Below are positions 27,401 to 37,835 of a stretch of DNA of 64,000 nt, one piece after another. The notes below the pieces were generated by a model. That model did no database searches and had not been told where the DNA came from. It worked only from the letters and a program-made list of their open reading frames with translations. Within the stretch, counting starts at the first letter, position 1. Every line of letters starts with the position of its first letter. The translations under genes and the position numbers were made by a program. Location: the NCBI GenBank assembly GCA_023935145.1, contig CM043698.1, positions 23,197,501 to 23,261,500 on the forward strand, written 5' to 3'. This stretch comes from Bretschneidera sinensis. Taxonomy: Eukaryota; Streptophyta; Magnoliopsida; Brassicales; Akaniaceae.

Positions 27401-28472
27401 TCGATTCCTTTGTAACTAGCTTGGGTTTCATAAGGAGCTACTATGATTCGTTCTTGCACTACAAGGGGCACAAGGTGGAGGAAGTGGTGATCATCCTCAT
27501 CTATGTTGATGATATGCTACTAGTTGGGAGCAGCTTGGAGAGGATAGGAAAATTGAAGGTTCAACTCAGTGAAGAGTTTGAGATGAAGGATCTTGGCCAT
27601 GCACAGAAGATCCTTGGGATGTGTATAATCCGGGAAAGAGAGAGAACAGATTGAAGATTTCTCAGATTTCGTACATAGAGAAGATGATATCTAAGTTCTC
27701 TATGGAAGATAGCAAACAAGTGAAGGTTCCCATTGCTGGTCATTTCAAGTTTTTCAGCGATCAATGTCCGAGATCGGAGGCGGAGAAGAAGGAAATGGAA
27801 AAGGTCCCTTACTCTAGTGCAGTTGGTTCAGTTATGTTCACCATGGTAAGCACTAGACCAGATATTGCTTATACAATAAGTGTTCTCAGCAAGTATATGA
27901 GTAATCTCGAAAAAGAGCATTGGCTTGGGATGAAGTGGTTGCTGAGGTACTTGAAGGGAAGCCCATATGTGGGGCTGGTGTATGAGAAGATGGGTAAGTC
28001 CATCTGTCTTGAGGGTTATGCTGATTCGGACTATGGAGCAGACCAAGATAAAAGAAGATCAATTACTTCCTACTTCTTCAACTTAAACGGATGTTGTATA
28101 AGTTGGAAGGCTTAGTTGCAGCCAGTGGTAGCACTCTCAACAACCGAGGCTGAGTACATAGCGGCTATAAAAGCCATTAAGGAGGCTATGTGGTGCAAAG
28201 GGTTGTTGGAAGAGTTAAAGGTCCTTAAAGAGTAGGTGGTCGTGTATTCAGATAGCCAAAGTGTATTACACTTGTGTAAGAATCCGGTGTTCCATGAAAG
28301 GACAAAACACATGGATGTTTGGTATCATTTCATTAGAGAAAATGTTATGGAATGATGCATTCATGTGTATAAGGTGGCCACAGAGGAAATTCCTGTTGAT
28401 TTAGGCACCAAGGTTCTACCTCTAAGTAAGTTCAATCATTGCTTTGGACTACTTAGGATTGGAGTCGGTTGA
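24455..28472 (+). pseudogene. C1 gag-pol (Copia), multiply broken
   Basis: The frame opens at 24455 (MDSNFIVEKFD). In order: gag with a damaged CCHC knuckle (25165-25210; CLYY in place of CxxC), protease WILDSGCTYHM near 25343, a GAG-pre-integrase segment with HLGHMSK near 25753, integrase with HSDLWGP (about 25922) and TDNGLEF (about 26120), RT with the YVDD catalytic block intact (about 27500), and RNase H with STTEAEYIAA near 28140, ending at TGA 28470-28472. At least ten in-frame stops plus frameshifts near 26.7-27.0 kb and 27.64 kb make it inactive. Where C2 shows the sense codon, most stops are TGG or CAG to TAG. Confidence 0.92.
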
Positions 28473-28553
28473 TATGATGACTCAAGATGAGTTTGGATCC
28501 TAAGTTCTCTGCATAATGGGTTCAGATTTAATCGCTTAGACAAAGGTAGAGAT

Positions 28554-28564
28554 TGTTGGTGTTG
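28554..28564 (+). repeat. First 11 bp of the C1 3' LTR, cut off by G1
   Basis: TGTTGGTGTTG follows the polypurine stretch GGTAGAGATTG and then gives way to the G1 LTR. The LTR resumes at 36983 with TTTGTCTAAGG. Confidence 0.85.
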
Positions 28565-29903
28565 TGATAAGTGCTTAAATATTCATATTTAAGCTCCCTT
28601 ATTTTCATTTGTTAGGTCCTTAATTACGTTAATTTGGTCTCTTTTACTCCATTTGTGTGTTTTACATGTTTTTATAGGGTTTTGGAGAAAAAAAAAACAG
28701 TTTTGGTACTTAAAGGAAGAAATTTGGAATCCTTGGAGCATTCTTTGGACAAATTGCGATCGATCGTGCCATACATTGCGATCGAGCGCACATTGCGATC
28801 GTGCGCACACATGAAGGATCGAGTGCACACTGTGATCGAGCGCAAGACATATGCGATCGAACGCACATGTACGGTCGTGAACAGTAAACTGCAGAACCCT
28901 ATTTTGAAAATAAGAGAATTTTCGTTTTAGGAAGGTTTAGGAACTCATGGGTCTCTTAGGACTTCTCAAAGACCTATAAATATACTTGTAACTCACACAC
29001 ATAATAGACCTCAGATAGAAAACACTTTTCTCTTTTCTTTTACTTGGAGTTGAGAGCTTGGGAGAGAATTGACGCCTCTTCTCTCGGGTTTATTCTTCTT
29101 TTTTAATGTTTAGTTTATTTATAATGTTTACTTCAGATAGTATGTGTAACTAACTTTCTTATAGGGCTCGATTGAAGCCCTAATTATGCATTCCCATATT
29201 TATATTCATTGATAAAATCTTTGCCAATAGCTTTTATTATGTTACTTAACTTGATTAATGCCTATGCTGATTTAAATTTCTCATATGTATGTGTAAAGCC
29301 AACGTATGCATGTGGTATGGATAGGTTAGTTAGATCAATTTGGATGACCGAGTCTTGGGTCTAACATTGGTAACAAGGGATATCTTATCCGGATACCATG
29401 GTTAATCAACATGGGAAACCAGGAGTAGATACCATGCCCTAGGTCTCATGTGGTTGTCGATTTCAATAGTACTTATGTTTTCTTAAGGAACAACTCAAGC
29501 AGATACCATGCTGAATCCCTTAAGGAAGAAAAGAGTTAGAGTAGATACCATGCCTAACTCGTTGCTTAGGGAAATCAATAGCTTAAGGAGTAGATACCAT
29601 GCCCTTAGGTTGACAACCAGTAGGTATACATAATAAAGCTAGTGCACTGATACCTTATACAAATTGGGAAAGTATGACTAGTGGTGGATATCAAAGCCCT
29701 ATGTCTTTATTATTATCAAATCACCTTCCAACAGTTATTTATCTCTTTTTACTTTAGAGAAACTGATTCTAAAAGTAACTTTACCAATCCTTGTGGAGAT
29801 GACCTTGCTTTTTTACACTAGACTACATTGATGACCTTGTGCACTTGCAAGTATAACTAGTACGATTATTCACCTATTTATTTAAGTAGATACTCGCACA
29901 ACA
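28565..29903 (+). repeat. 5' LTR of G1
   Basis: 1339 bp. Carries six CGATCG-type units at 28755-28865. It is 39 bp longer than the 3' LTR, all of it apparently in that array. The second half has many scattered GATACCATG phrases. Confidence 0.9.
28755..28865. repeat. Palindromic-unit array, G1 5' LTR (6 units)
   Basis: Units of 14 bp start at 28755, 28777, 28794, 28815, 28831 and 28852; the clearest is TGCGATCGAGCGCA at 28777-28790. Spacing is 16-22 bp. Confidence 0.9.
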
Positions 29904-29909
29904 AGTTTT

Positions 29910-29927
29910 TAGCGCCGTTGCCGGGGA
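29910..29927 (+). promoter_or_regulatory. Primer binding site of G1
   Basis: TAGCGCCGTTGCCGGGGA, one change from the TGGCGCCGTTGCCGGGGA of Athila-like elements, complementary to the 3' end of Asp tRNA. Confidence 0.8.
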
Positions 29928-30066
29928 TTGCACTAAAGTTCTTTTTAGAATTACTTTCATTATTATTACGCTAGTATTGTTTACTATCTTTATTTTTCAT
30001 CAAACCTAATTAAATTGTTTTTTGTTTCCGGCACATCAAACCCTAACTCACACTTTCTGTGGTACT

Positions 30067-30102
30067 TGCGATCGATCGCAACCTGTTGTGCGATCGAGTG
30101 CA
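30067..30102. repeat. Two palindromic units upstream of G1 gag
   Basis: TGCGATCGATCGCA at 30067-30080 (a perfect palindrome) and TGCGATCGAGTGCA at 30089-30102, in the leader about 190 bp before the gag ATG. Confidence 0.9.
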
Positions 30103-30293
30103 TTTAGGGCAGAAAGTATCCGAGCAGCAGAGTTGAACTGCTGCACTGAAGCTGTTTCTTCTGATTTATGCACGGACTGCGATCCTGACATCCAACATTC
30201 TTTCCCCTTGATCCCGAGCTTGAGCGGACTATCTGACAAAAACTAAGGAACAACTTCGAGGAGAACGAAGAAGAAGTCGAGAACGAAACACAA

Positions 30294-32463
30294 ATGGCGG
30301 AACAGCTCGAGAACCAGCAACCACCTGCACGAGTACCGATGAAGCACTCCTTCATCCCTCGAAACATTGATCAACCATCATGCATTGCATATCAACCTGA
30401 GGCGGTGGGAAATTATTACATATCTCTGCAAATCTTGAATGCTTTGACTCATTTTAGGGGCACTCCTAACGAAGATCCACACTTGCACCTCCGAGAATTT
30501 TTCGATCTTTGCAAGTTCTAGCACATACAAGGACTAGACCAAGAAGGAATAAGGTTAATTCTGTTCCCTTTTTCCTTGAAAGATAATGCTAAACTTTGGT
30601 ATAATTCTTTGCCTGCAGTTTCCATCCACACTTGCGAGGAGTTGGCAAGCAAGTTCCTGAATAAGTTCTTCCAAGCCCAAAAGACGAGACAAATGAGGAA
30701 GATGATCTAGTCCTTCCAACAAAAGGATGGGGACCTCTTCTTCGAAGCATGGGGACACTTCAACGACTTGCTACTCAAATGCCCACACCATAACCTACCT
30801 CAAGATGAACTGGTATAAGCCTTTTATGAAGGTTTAAATGATACTAACAAATTTATTGTTGATTCAGGTTGTGGGGGAGTCCTGATGGAGAAAAGTAGTG
30901 AAGAAGCAATGGAGCTCTTCGAAACCCTCAGCGAGCACACCCAACAATTCTCCTCTCGAGGTAGACATGTGACCAAGGGTAAGGGTATGTATGAGGTAAA
31001 TGTAAATGGAGGATCTTCCCCTCAAATGGCAGCAATAGAGAGAAAACTAGATATGATTGTAAAAGCCATGACTACTCAAAATGCCTCATCCAGCCTACCA
31101 TCCACCCCACTCCAGGTATGTGCAATTTGTTCTCAATACGACCATAATACTGATACATGTCCTTTGTACTCATCTGCAGATCCGGAACAAGCCAACTACG
31201 TGGGGCCTAACAACTATCCGCCGAAGAACAACCCGTATGCAAACACATACAACCCCGGATGGTGGAATCACCCGAATTTCTCATGGAGCAACAATTAAAA
31301 CAATCAAGGACAGCAACGAAACCCCCAGCCCACTGCTCATGCTATTCCCGAACCAAAGAAGAACGACCTCGAAAGTCTAGTAAGACAACTCGTGACGTCA
31401 CAAGAACAGTTCATGACTCAGCAAAAATAAACCAATACGGCACATGAGCAAGCAATTCAAAGGTTAGAGGTACAAATGGGACAACTTGCTAAAGAGCTTA
31501 GTGGCAGAAAGCAAGGAGAGCTCCCAGCTCAAACACTACCTAACCCTGGGGGGCATCAACAATTAAACGTTGTGACAACCCTGAGAAGTGGCAAGGTGAT
31601 AGGGTCCGATAAGCTTACAGCACCGTCCAAAGAGACACCATCAGCATCAAGGGTAAGTGAGACGGAGAAGGTGAATGCTCCACCCTTCCCGCAAAGGTTA
31701 GTAAAACAGAAGAAAATCAATAAACTAATTGATATTTTTGAAACCTTACGGAAAGTAGAAATTAATATTCCTTTGTTAGATGCCATTAAACAAATTCCTG
31801 CATATGCAAGTTGACACTCGTTCACTAGGTTTAGGGGAGCTTCAACCAACCTCCGTCACTTTACAATTGGCTGATAGAAGCATCAAAAGACCAAGAGGTA
31901 TCCTTGAGGACGTGTTGGTAAGAGTAGGAAAATTCATTATACCTGCTGATTTTATAGTATTAGATATGGAATAGTGTACTTTTCCATTGCCTCTCCCCAT
32001 CATCCTAGGATGCCCCTTTATGATAACTGCTGACACTAATATTAGTGTAAAACGGGGCATTGTCACAATGAGGGTAAATGATGAGGAGATAGAATTTCAA
32101 ATATTTAATACATTACAATCAACCGATAATGATAATGAATATTCTAATATGAATTTCATGCAAAGTGTTGTTTAGAAAGCTTCTCAGGTCCATCGCACCA
32201 CTACATTGGAGACTATCTCCAACCATGAGGACATAAGAGTGGATATTAGGCCGGAGGAGGACAATGTGATTAAAGACATGCATCTTTTCAAGGACACACC
32301 AAAACCTTCATGTAAGTGTGCTCTTCAAATTGAACCTTCTGCACTTACTCATACTATTTTTCCTTATTTTATTGACCAGGCGTCAAGACGGGAGATAAAG
32401 AAACTATCAAAAGCACTTGAACCACTTGATGTGGGCTCTAAGTGCCCCCCTCTAACCAACTAG
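30294..32463 (+). pseudogene. G1 gag and protease remnant (Athila-like)
   Basis: The frame opens at ATG 30294 (MAEQLENQQPPARVP) and runs with stops through a retrotransposon gag domain (FKDNAKLWYNSLP-type block near 30590), a zinc-knuckle-like CAICSQYDHNTDTC near 31117, the NPGWWNHPNFSW box near 31250 and [15 protein letters not shown] at 31770-31811. There a deletion and frameshift fuse it to [18 protein letters not shown] (31838 on) and the protease flap LPIILGCPF near 31987. The segment lost would have held the aspartyl protease D(L/S)GAS active site. Stops at about 30519, 30708, 30816, 31296 and 31427 replace Gln codons by context. Confidence 0.85.
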
Positions 32464-32646
32464 CACGGTAGCAAGAGAGTGCTTGAGCAAAGTAAAAAAA
32501 AAGATTTGATTTCCCATTAAGCTCAAGCACCTCTATTGAGGTTAGTGGTACTGAGGCCACTAACAAATGGTAAGGTTGTATTGTTTCAATAAATTATCAT
32601 TTTTGTTAGCTACGGTAAGTTTTTTCTTTTGTCCATATGCCCTCCT

Positions 32647-32700
32647 TGCGATCGATCGCATCATCCAGTGCGATCGAGCGCAAGTGTGCGATCGAGCGCA
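32647..32700. repeat. Three palindromic units in G1 spacer
   Basis: TGCGATCGATCGCA 32647-32660, TGCGATCGAGCGCA 32669-32682 and 32687-32700. Confidence 0.9.
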
Positions 32701-33144
32701 TTCATGGCAGAGCATTTATATATCTGAAAACCTTCACTCACGCACTCACACCTCTTCACTGTGTTCACTCGCACCCTACACTCTCTCTCTCACTCGCTCT
32801 TCCCATCTACCCGCATCTCTCACGCTCACACTTTGCCACCATCATTCACCACCACTTCCATCTCCACCATCCTCCGTCACCAATCCATTGCCTCCATCAC
32901 CAGCAATCACCATCACCTCCACTATCACCACCCCATATTCCCATCCCCATTAATCCACAAGTTACTTTTCACACACACACACGAATTTTAATGTTTTATT
33001 TACAAAACTCTTTATTCTTATATGATATCTTGAGTGTGATTGAGTGCTTGTTTTTTTGCAGGAGGTTTGGCACACATTCAACTCGTCAAGATCGTAGCTT
33101 GTTTTTTGGTGCACATCAACTGTTCGAGGAAAAGCCTGACTGTG

Positions 33145-33200
33145 TGCGATCGAGTGCATAGCTAGTGTGCGATCGAGCGCACGTAAGTCACGATCGATCA
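33145..33200. repeat. Palindromic units just upstream of G1 ORF2
   Basis: TGCGATCGAGTGCA 33145-33158, TGCGATCGAGCGCA 33168-33181 and a half-unit CGATCGATCA ending 28 bp before the ORF2 ATG. Confidence 0.88.
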
Positions 33201-33227
33201 TAAATTTGGCAGAAACTAGTATCAAGC

Positions 33228-34355
33228 ATGTCCAGACCAACTATTTCTACCTCTGGTGCCTCAAGCAGCTGTGCCTCCTCATCCCGACCCAGCATCGAGC
33301 AATGAGAGCTCTTGTTCGAGACCATATTCGCCATCGATGACATCTTTCGGCACATGGACGCCATGCAATGGGCCGTCCAAGCATTCCGACATCGAGGGTT
33401 GAAGCGGCTGTTTAAACCAGTGTGCTCCACTGCCTACTCCCAGCTCGTAGTCCAGTTTTATGAGCATCTATCTTTCGACTGCAGCAGACTGGGAGTCCTC
33501 GCCTCTTCAGTTTGTGGCACGCCCATCGAAGTGACTAGTGCCGATATCGTCGCTGCTTTTCATTGCACTGATGAGTCCCGTCTTTAGGAAACTGATATCG
33601 AGGAGCAGCCGGAGTCCTTTGCCCTGGCCGAGATCATCACGGACATGTGCGCTGACCAGTATGCCGACAGGCATAACAATACGGCCAGCCGATCCAAGCT
33701 GCCTACTCGACTGTGGCTTGTTGATACGATCCTACAGCGTAACGTGTGTCCATTGGGGCACAAGACACAGCGGCAAGACCAGTTTCTCCAGACTATATAT
33801 GCCTTCCATAGAGGCCACTGGTACTCCATCCCAGCTGTCATTTGGAGCCAGCTGCACAAGTTTTGGGATCACGTACATGGCCGTCAGACCACCACAGCCA
33901 ATGCTTGGGGCCTCCCTTTCCCGTTCCTACTCTCCTCTATTCTCAAGAAGAAGGGGATTAAGGGGACCCACAGTGACGGGCCAGTGCGAAAGCATCTCTT
34001 CTTCGGGAAGGCTCAATGGACACACAGCATCTTGCATATGCCACGAGGACCCCCAGTACCTACTCCAGCAGCTGAGCGAGTTGAAGAGGATCGCATGGAG
34101 ACCAAGACCTCGGTCATTAGCCCAGTACGTGAGAAGAACCATTCGGACATGGGACCCACCGAGTCCCAGCACTTTCTAACTGAGCTGTCCTCCTTTCGAG
34201 GTGAGGTCTCTGCTGCTACCACACTCGTTCATCAGCGCATGGATAGTTTAGAGGCACGGTTAGCACGCCTGGAGGCTATGCTGCAGGCCATTCTTGATCG
34301 CCTACCTCCGACACCCGGTACCTCTTCGACTGCACCACCTGATGATCAGGTGTGA
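33228..34355 (+). pseudogene. G1 ORF2: putative plant transposon protein domain
   Basis: One frame from ATG 33228 to TGA 34353-34355, 375 codons, interrupted only by TGA at 33303-33305 and TAG at 33585-33587. Conserved-looking blocks include VVQFYEHLSF, KLPTRLWLVDTILQRNVCPL, HKTQRQDQFLQTIYAFHRG and WGLPFPFLLSSILKKKGI. The tail is predicted helical (HQRMDSLEARLARLEAML), then P/T-rich. The blocks match the plant 'putative plant transposon protein' family (Transposase_32-like) carried by many plant Gypsy elements. It sits where Athila elements have their env-like gene. Function unknown; two point changes would explain both stops. Confidence 0.7.
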
Positions 34356-35682
34356 GAGGATACCACGTCTGGCTGAAGACGTTAAACTTAGCGCTCATGG
34401 GAGGCACCCCAATGCATATCCTTTTTATAGTTTATGTTATTATTCGTATTTTATACTTTTATATTATTGTCTATTACTTGTTTTCCATTTTATCTTTGTT
34501 TTTGTTTCTTTTTCAAGGACAGTGTCAGTGCATCCAGTTGAAGTTTGGGGGCGTGCTCCAAGCCATGCCAGCCATATAGCTTTCCATCTCCCAGGTCAGA
34601 TCCTTCCATGCTACTCACACATTGGGGACAATGTGCAATTTAAGTTTGGAGGTATGGGGACACATTCACACATTCACTTGTCCCACAGTTTTTTTTTGTT
34701 TTGTTGCTATTTTCGTAGATAAATGCATGTTCATTTTGTCCAATAAACTTTTTTTTGAGATCTAAACAAAACTTTATGATCCGACTTCATCAGTGAGCTT
34801 AACATTTTGAACATATAGGCCGATAATCAAGTTTTGAACCTAGATCACTGCCCTTTAGGCATTTAAGAATTCACAAGTTTAACTTAAATTATCACGTGCA
34901 TATTAGCACATAATTGTGTGGGGTATGACATGTTATTTGGATTTGTATGTTTCTTTTGCTTGACTATGAACTAGATGACCTATTAGATTGACATTTGGGC
35001 ATATAAAAATAGAAAAGATTGATTCGTGCTCAAAAAGAAAAAAAAATGCTCCTAATGATCAATAAAAACAAATCTTCCGCTGAGTAACTGGCCCTCTTGC
35101 CTCAGTAAGCATTGAATGTCACGTCAAAAGGTGGAAAATTCTAAGTGGTAGCATTAAAACCAGTTAAGTTTCGTAGCCTTGTTGACTCGAGCTAGTAAGT
35201 CCTTAGGGGTGTCTTTACACCTAATGCCCTAAAACCATCTGGTTTGGGAGTCTTTGGCTAAACACTCGTTACACGAGTCAATAAGAAAGCTTAAGGGAAC
35301 TAACTTGGCAAAAAATCTCACAAATAAAAGTCTATGCCATATTTGTTGACTCTAATAGGAAATTTGGTGAATCTTGAGTCATCGAAACAATACACGTTTG
35401 AATTTCTTGGAAAGCCAATCTTTTGTGTGCTAGTCACCACACACTAAAGTCAAACTTGTGATGTCTTAAACTACCTCATAAAAATGATTTATGTTCAAAA
35501 CTCTTATTCATTGCAAAAATATGTTTACACTTGTTAAGCCTACTCATGAATGCGCATCATAGTTTTGTGAAAAATCTAAACTTTTGATTGACACCATGAA
35601 CATTGGATTTATCTATGTTTTTTTCGTTTTAGTTTTTAATTTAGTATTGCTAAGGGACTAGTAATATGTAAGTTTAGGGGTG
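34356..35682 (+). other. G1 3' untranslated region with hairpin and repeated polypurine boxes
   Basis: GTCTGGCTGAAGACGTTAAA just after ORF2 is shared with G2 (rc, 45180-45220). Polypurine boxes AAGTTTGGGGG (34541-34551), AAGTTTGGAGG (34643-34653) and AAGTTTAGGGG (35670-35680, the true PPT). Hairpin CACATTGGGGACAATGTG at 34618-34635. Confidence 0.75.
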
Positions 35683-36982
35683 TGATAAGTGCTTAAATAT
35701 TCATATTTAAGCCCCCTTATTTACATTTGTTAGGTCCTTAATTACGTTAATTTGGTCTCTTTTACTCCATTTGTGTGTTTTACATGTTTTTATAGGGTTT
35801 TGGAGAAAAAAGAAGCAGTTTTGGCACTTAAAGAAAGAAATCTGGAATCCCTGGAGCATTCTCTAGACAAATTGCGATCGAGCGCACACATGAAAGATCG
35901 ACCGCACACTGCGATCGAGCGCAAGACATATGCGATCGAGCGCACATGTACGGTCGTGAACAGTAAACTACAGAACCCTATTTTGGAAATAAGAGAATTT
36001 TCGTTTTAGGAAGGTTTAGGAACTCATGGGTCTCTTAGGACTTCTCAAAGACCTATAAATACACTTGTAACTCACACACATAACAGACCTCAGATAGAAA
36101 ACACTTTTCTCTTTTCTTTTACTTGGAGTTGAGAGCTTGGGAGAGAATTGAAGCCTCTTCTCTCGGGTTTATTCTTCTATTTTAATGTTTAGTTTATTTA
36201 TAATGTTTATTTCAGATAGTATGTGTAACTAAATTTCTTGTAGGGCTCGATTGAAGCCCTAGATATGCATTCCCGTATTTATATTCATTGATAAAATCTT
36301 TGCCAATAGCTTTTATTATGTTACTTAACTTGATTAATGCCTGTGCTTATTTAAATTCCTCATATGTATGTGTAAGGCCAATGTATGCATGTGGTATGGA
36401 TAGGTTAGTTAGATCAATTTGGATGACCGAGTCCTGAGACTAACATTAATAACAAGGGATATCTTATCCGGATACTCGGGTTAATCAACATGGGAAACCG
36501 AGAGTAGATACTATGCCCTAGGTCTCATGTGGTTGTCGATTTCCATAGTACTTATGTTTTCTTAAAGAACAACTCAAGCAGATACCATGTTGAATCCCTT
36601 AAGGAAGAAAAGAGTTAGAGTAGATACCATGCCTAACTCGTTGCTTAGGGAAATCAATAGCTTAAGGAGTAGATACCATGCCCTTAGGTTGACAACCAGT
36701 AGGTATACATAATAATGCTAGTGCACTGATACCTTATACAAATTGGGAAAGTATGACTAGTGGTGGATATCAAAGCCCTATGTCTTTATTATTATCAAAT
36801 CACCTTCCAACAGTTATTTATCTCTTTTTACTTTAGAGAAACTGATTCTAAAAGCAACTTTACCAATCCTTGTGGAGATGACCTTGCTTTTGCACACTAG
36901 ACTACACTGATGACCTTGTGCACTTGCAAGTATAACTAGTACGATTATTCACCTATTTATTTAGGTAGATACTCGCACAACA
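35683..36982 (+). repeat. 3' LTR of G1
   Basis: 1300 bp, TGATAAGTGC..CACAACA. Carries four palindromic units (35873-35944) against six in the 5' LTR; otherwise near-identical by eye. Confidence 0.9.
35873..35944. repeat. Palindromic-unit array, G1 3' LTR (4 units)
   Basis: TGCGATCGAGCGCA at 35873-35886, 35910-35923 and 35931-35944, with a degenerate AAGATCGACCGCAC between the first two. Confidence 0.9.
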
Positions 36983-37830
36983 TTTGTCTAAGGTTTAAAC
37001 AAGGTTTGAAGAGGTTCAGCATCAGGTCTTGGTGCCTCGGCTTGGGGTGTGCACGCTTCGGCCTCCAGGAACTCCAGAAGATGGGAGAAGGGCTGTGCGC
37101 CACGGCCTGGGGTGTGCGCACTGCGGCCTCCAGCAAAGTTGATAAATGGTGTGGTTTCAGCCCTCTTCAGGCCTCAGCTTGCCCCGTTCTAGGCCATGGC
37201 TTGAAGGCACACCTCATGCTTTTGTTTCAGCCTGTTGAAAGGTGCATGAGGTCATGTTCAAAATGCACAGGATCACTAAGGATTGATGAAAGGCTATGGT
37301 TGATTGGTCCTCAAGATTTAAGGGTGGTTATTGACCTTCAAGATTGGTCAAGAAATGGTGCACTATATAAAGGGTCACCTAGCTTCAATCTCAATAAGTG
37401 TGATATAAGTTGTAAACATAAGTGATCATCATACAAGAGAATTCAAGTGCAAGTGTGAGAGTGCAAAGACACAAAACACAAGAGAGGCACTAGAATAGAT
37501 CTAAAAGAGATGCTGTTGTAAAGAGAGAGTAGCATAGATTGGATAGAGGGCTTTGTAATAGTTTTTATCACTTCTTTATTCTCTTTTTTGGTTCTTCAAG
37601 AACTTAAGATTCTTGAAGGGGTGTTGCTGAAACTTGTAAGAACTCATTGATTTAGTGCAGAGAGTTCAGAGGAACTCACGGGGACGTAGGCTATTGCCGA
37701 ACCTCGATAACAATTGTTGTGTTCTTTCTTTTCTTTGATTTTTGTTTCTATTTCTGGTCATTACAAGTCATTCTAGACTTGGGTGTTTGGAAGATCACCA
37801 CCTGAGTATCTCTAAGGTGATTTCCCAACA
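36983..37830 (+). repeat. C1 3' LTR, main part
   Basis: Resumes at TTTGTCTAAGG and runs to TTTCCCAACA; matches 23304-24172, with an indel in the GC-rich block near 37080-37130. Confidence 0.9.
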
Positions 37831-37835
37831 CATAG

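Larger units (their letters stand above)
32464..33227 (+). other. G1 spacer between gag-pro and ORF2
   Basis: Occupies the place where RT, RNase H and integrase would be. It contains a C/T-rich stretch (32740-32960) and two unit clusters: 32647-32700 (three units) and 33145-33200 (two full units plus CGATCGATCA). The open frames here are compositional. Confidence 0.7.
28565..36982 (+). mobile_element. Gypsy Athila-like non-autonomous retrotransposon G1, nested in C1 3' LTR
   Basis: LTRs 28565-29903 (1339 bp) and 35683-36982 (1300 bp), both TGATAAGTGC..CACAACA. An Asp-tRNA-type PBS follows the first and a polypurine box AAGTTTAGGGG precedes the second. Inside are a broken gag, a protease remnant without its catalytic motif and a second ORF of the plant-transposon-protein type. 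No RT, RNase H or integrase is present, so it would have needed enzymes in trans. The target duplication is not clean (TTG left, TTTG right). Confidence 0.9.
23296..37830 (+). mobile_element. Copia (Tnt1/Tork-type) retrotransposon C1, split by G1
   Basis: Starts TGTTGGTGTTTGTC, ends TTTCCCAACA; flanking repeats CATAA (23291-23295) and CATAG (37831-37835) form a 5-bp target duplication with one mismatch. Without G1 the element is about 6.1 kb: 5' LTR, Met-tRNA-type PBS, one gag-pol frame and 3' LTR. The 3' LTR is cut into 28554-28564 and 36983-37830 by G1. It shares family and orientation with C2. Confidence 0.92.

Noticed and set aside
28755..28865. CRISPR-like regular short repeats
   Set aside because: The units are 14-bp palindromes with short variable gaps inside plant LTRs. 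There is no long direct repeat/spacer structure, and the host is a plant.
28634..28930. 98-codon frame in the G1 5' LTR, shared with the 3' LTR as 85 codons
   Set aside because: Lies across the palindromic-unit array. Its length changes by 13 codons because units are 13-14 bp in places, which is not expected of a protein under selection.
32567..33161. Overlapping open frames of 128 and 174 codons
   Set aside because: C/T-rich low-complexity spacer of G1. Several frames are open at once and none has a family; composition explains them.
33538..34179. 213-codon frame overlapping G1 ORF2
   Set aside because: Shadow frame of the ORF2 coding sequence; the other frame carries the conserved blocks.
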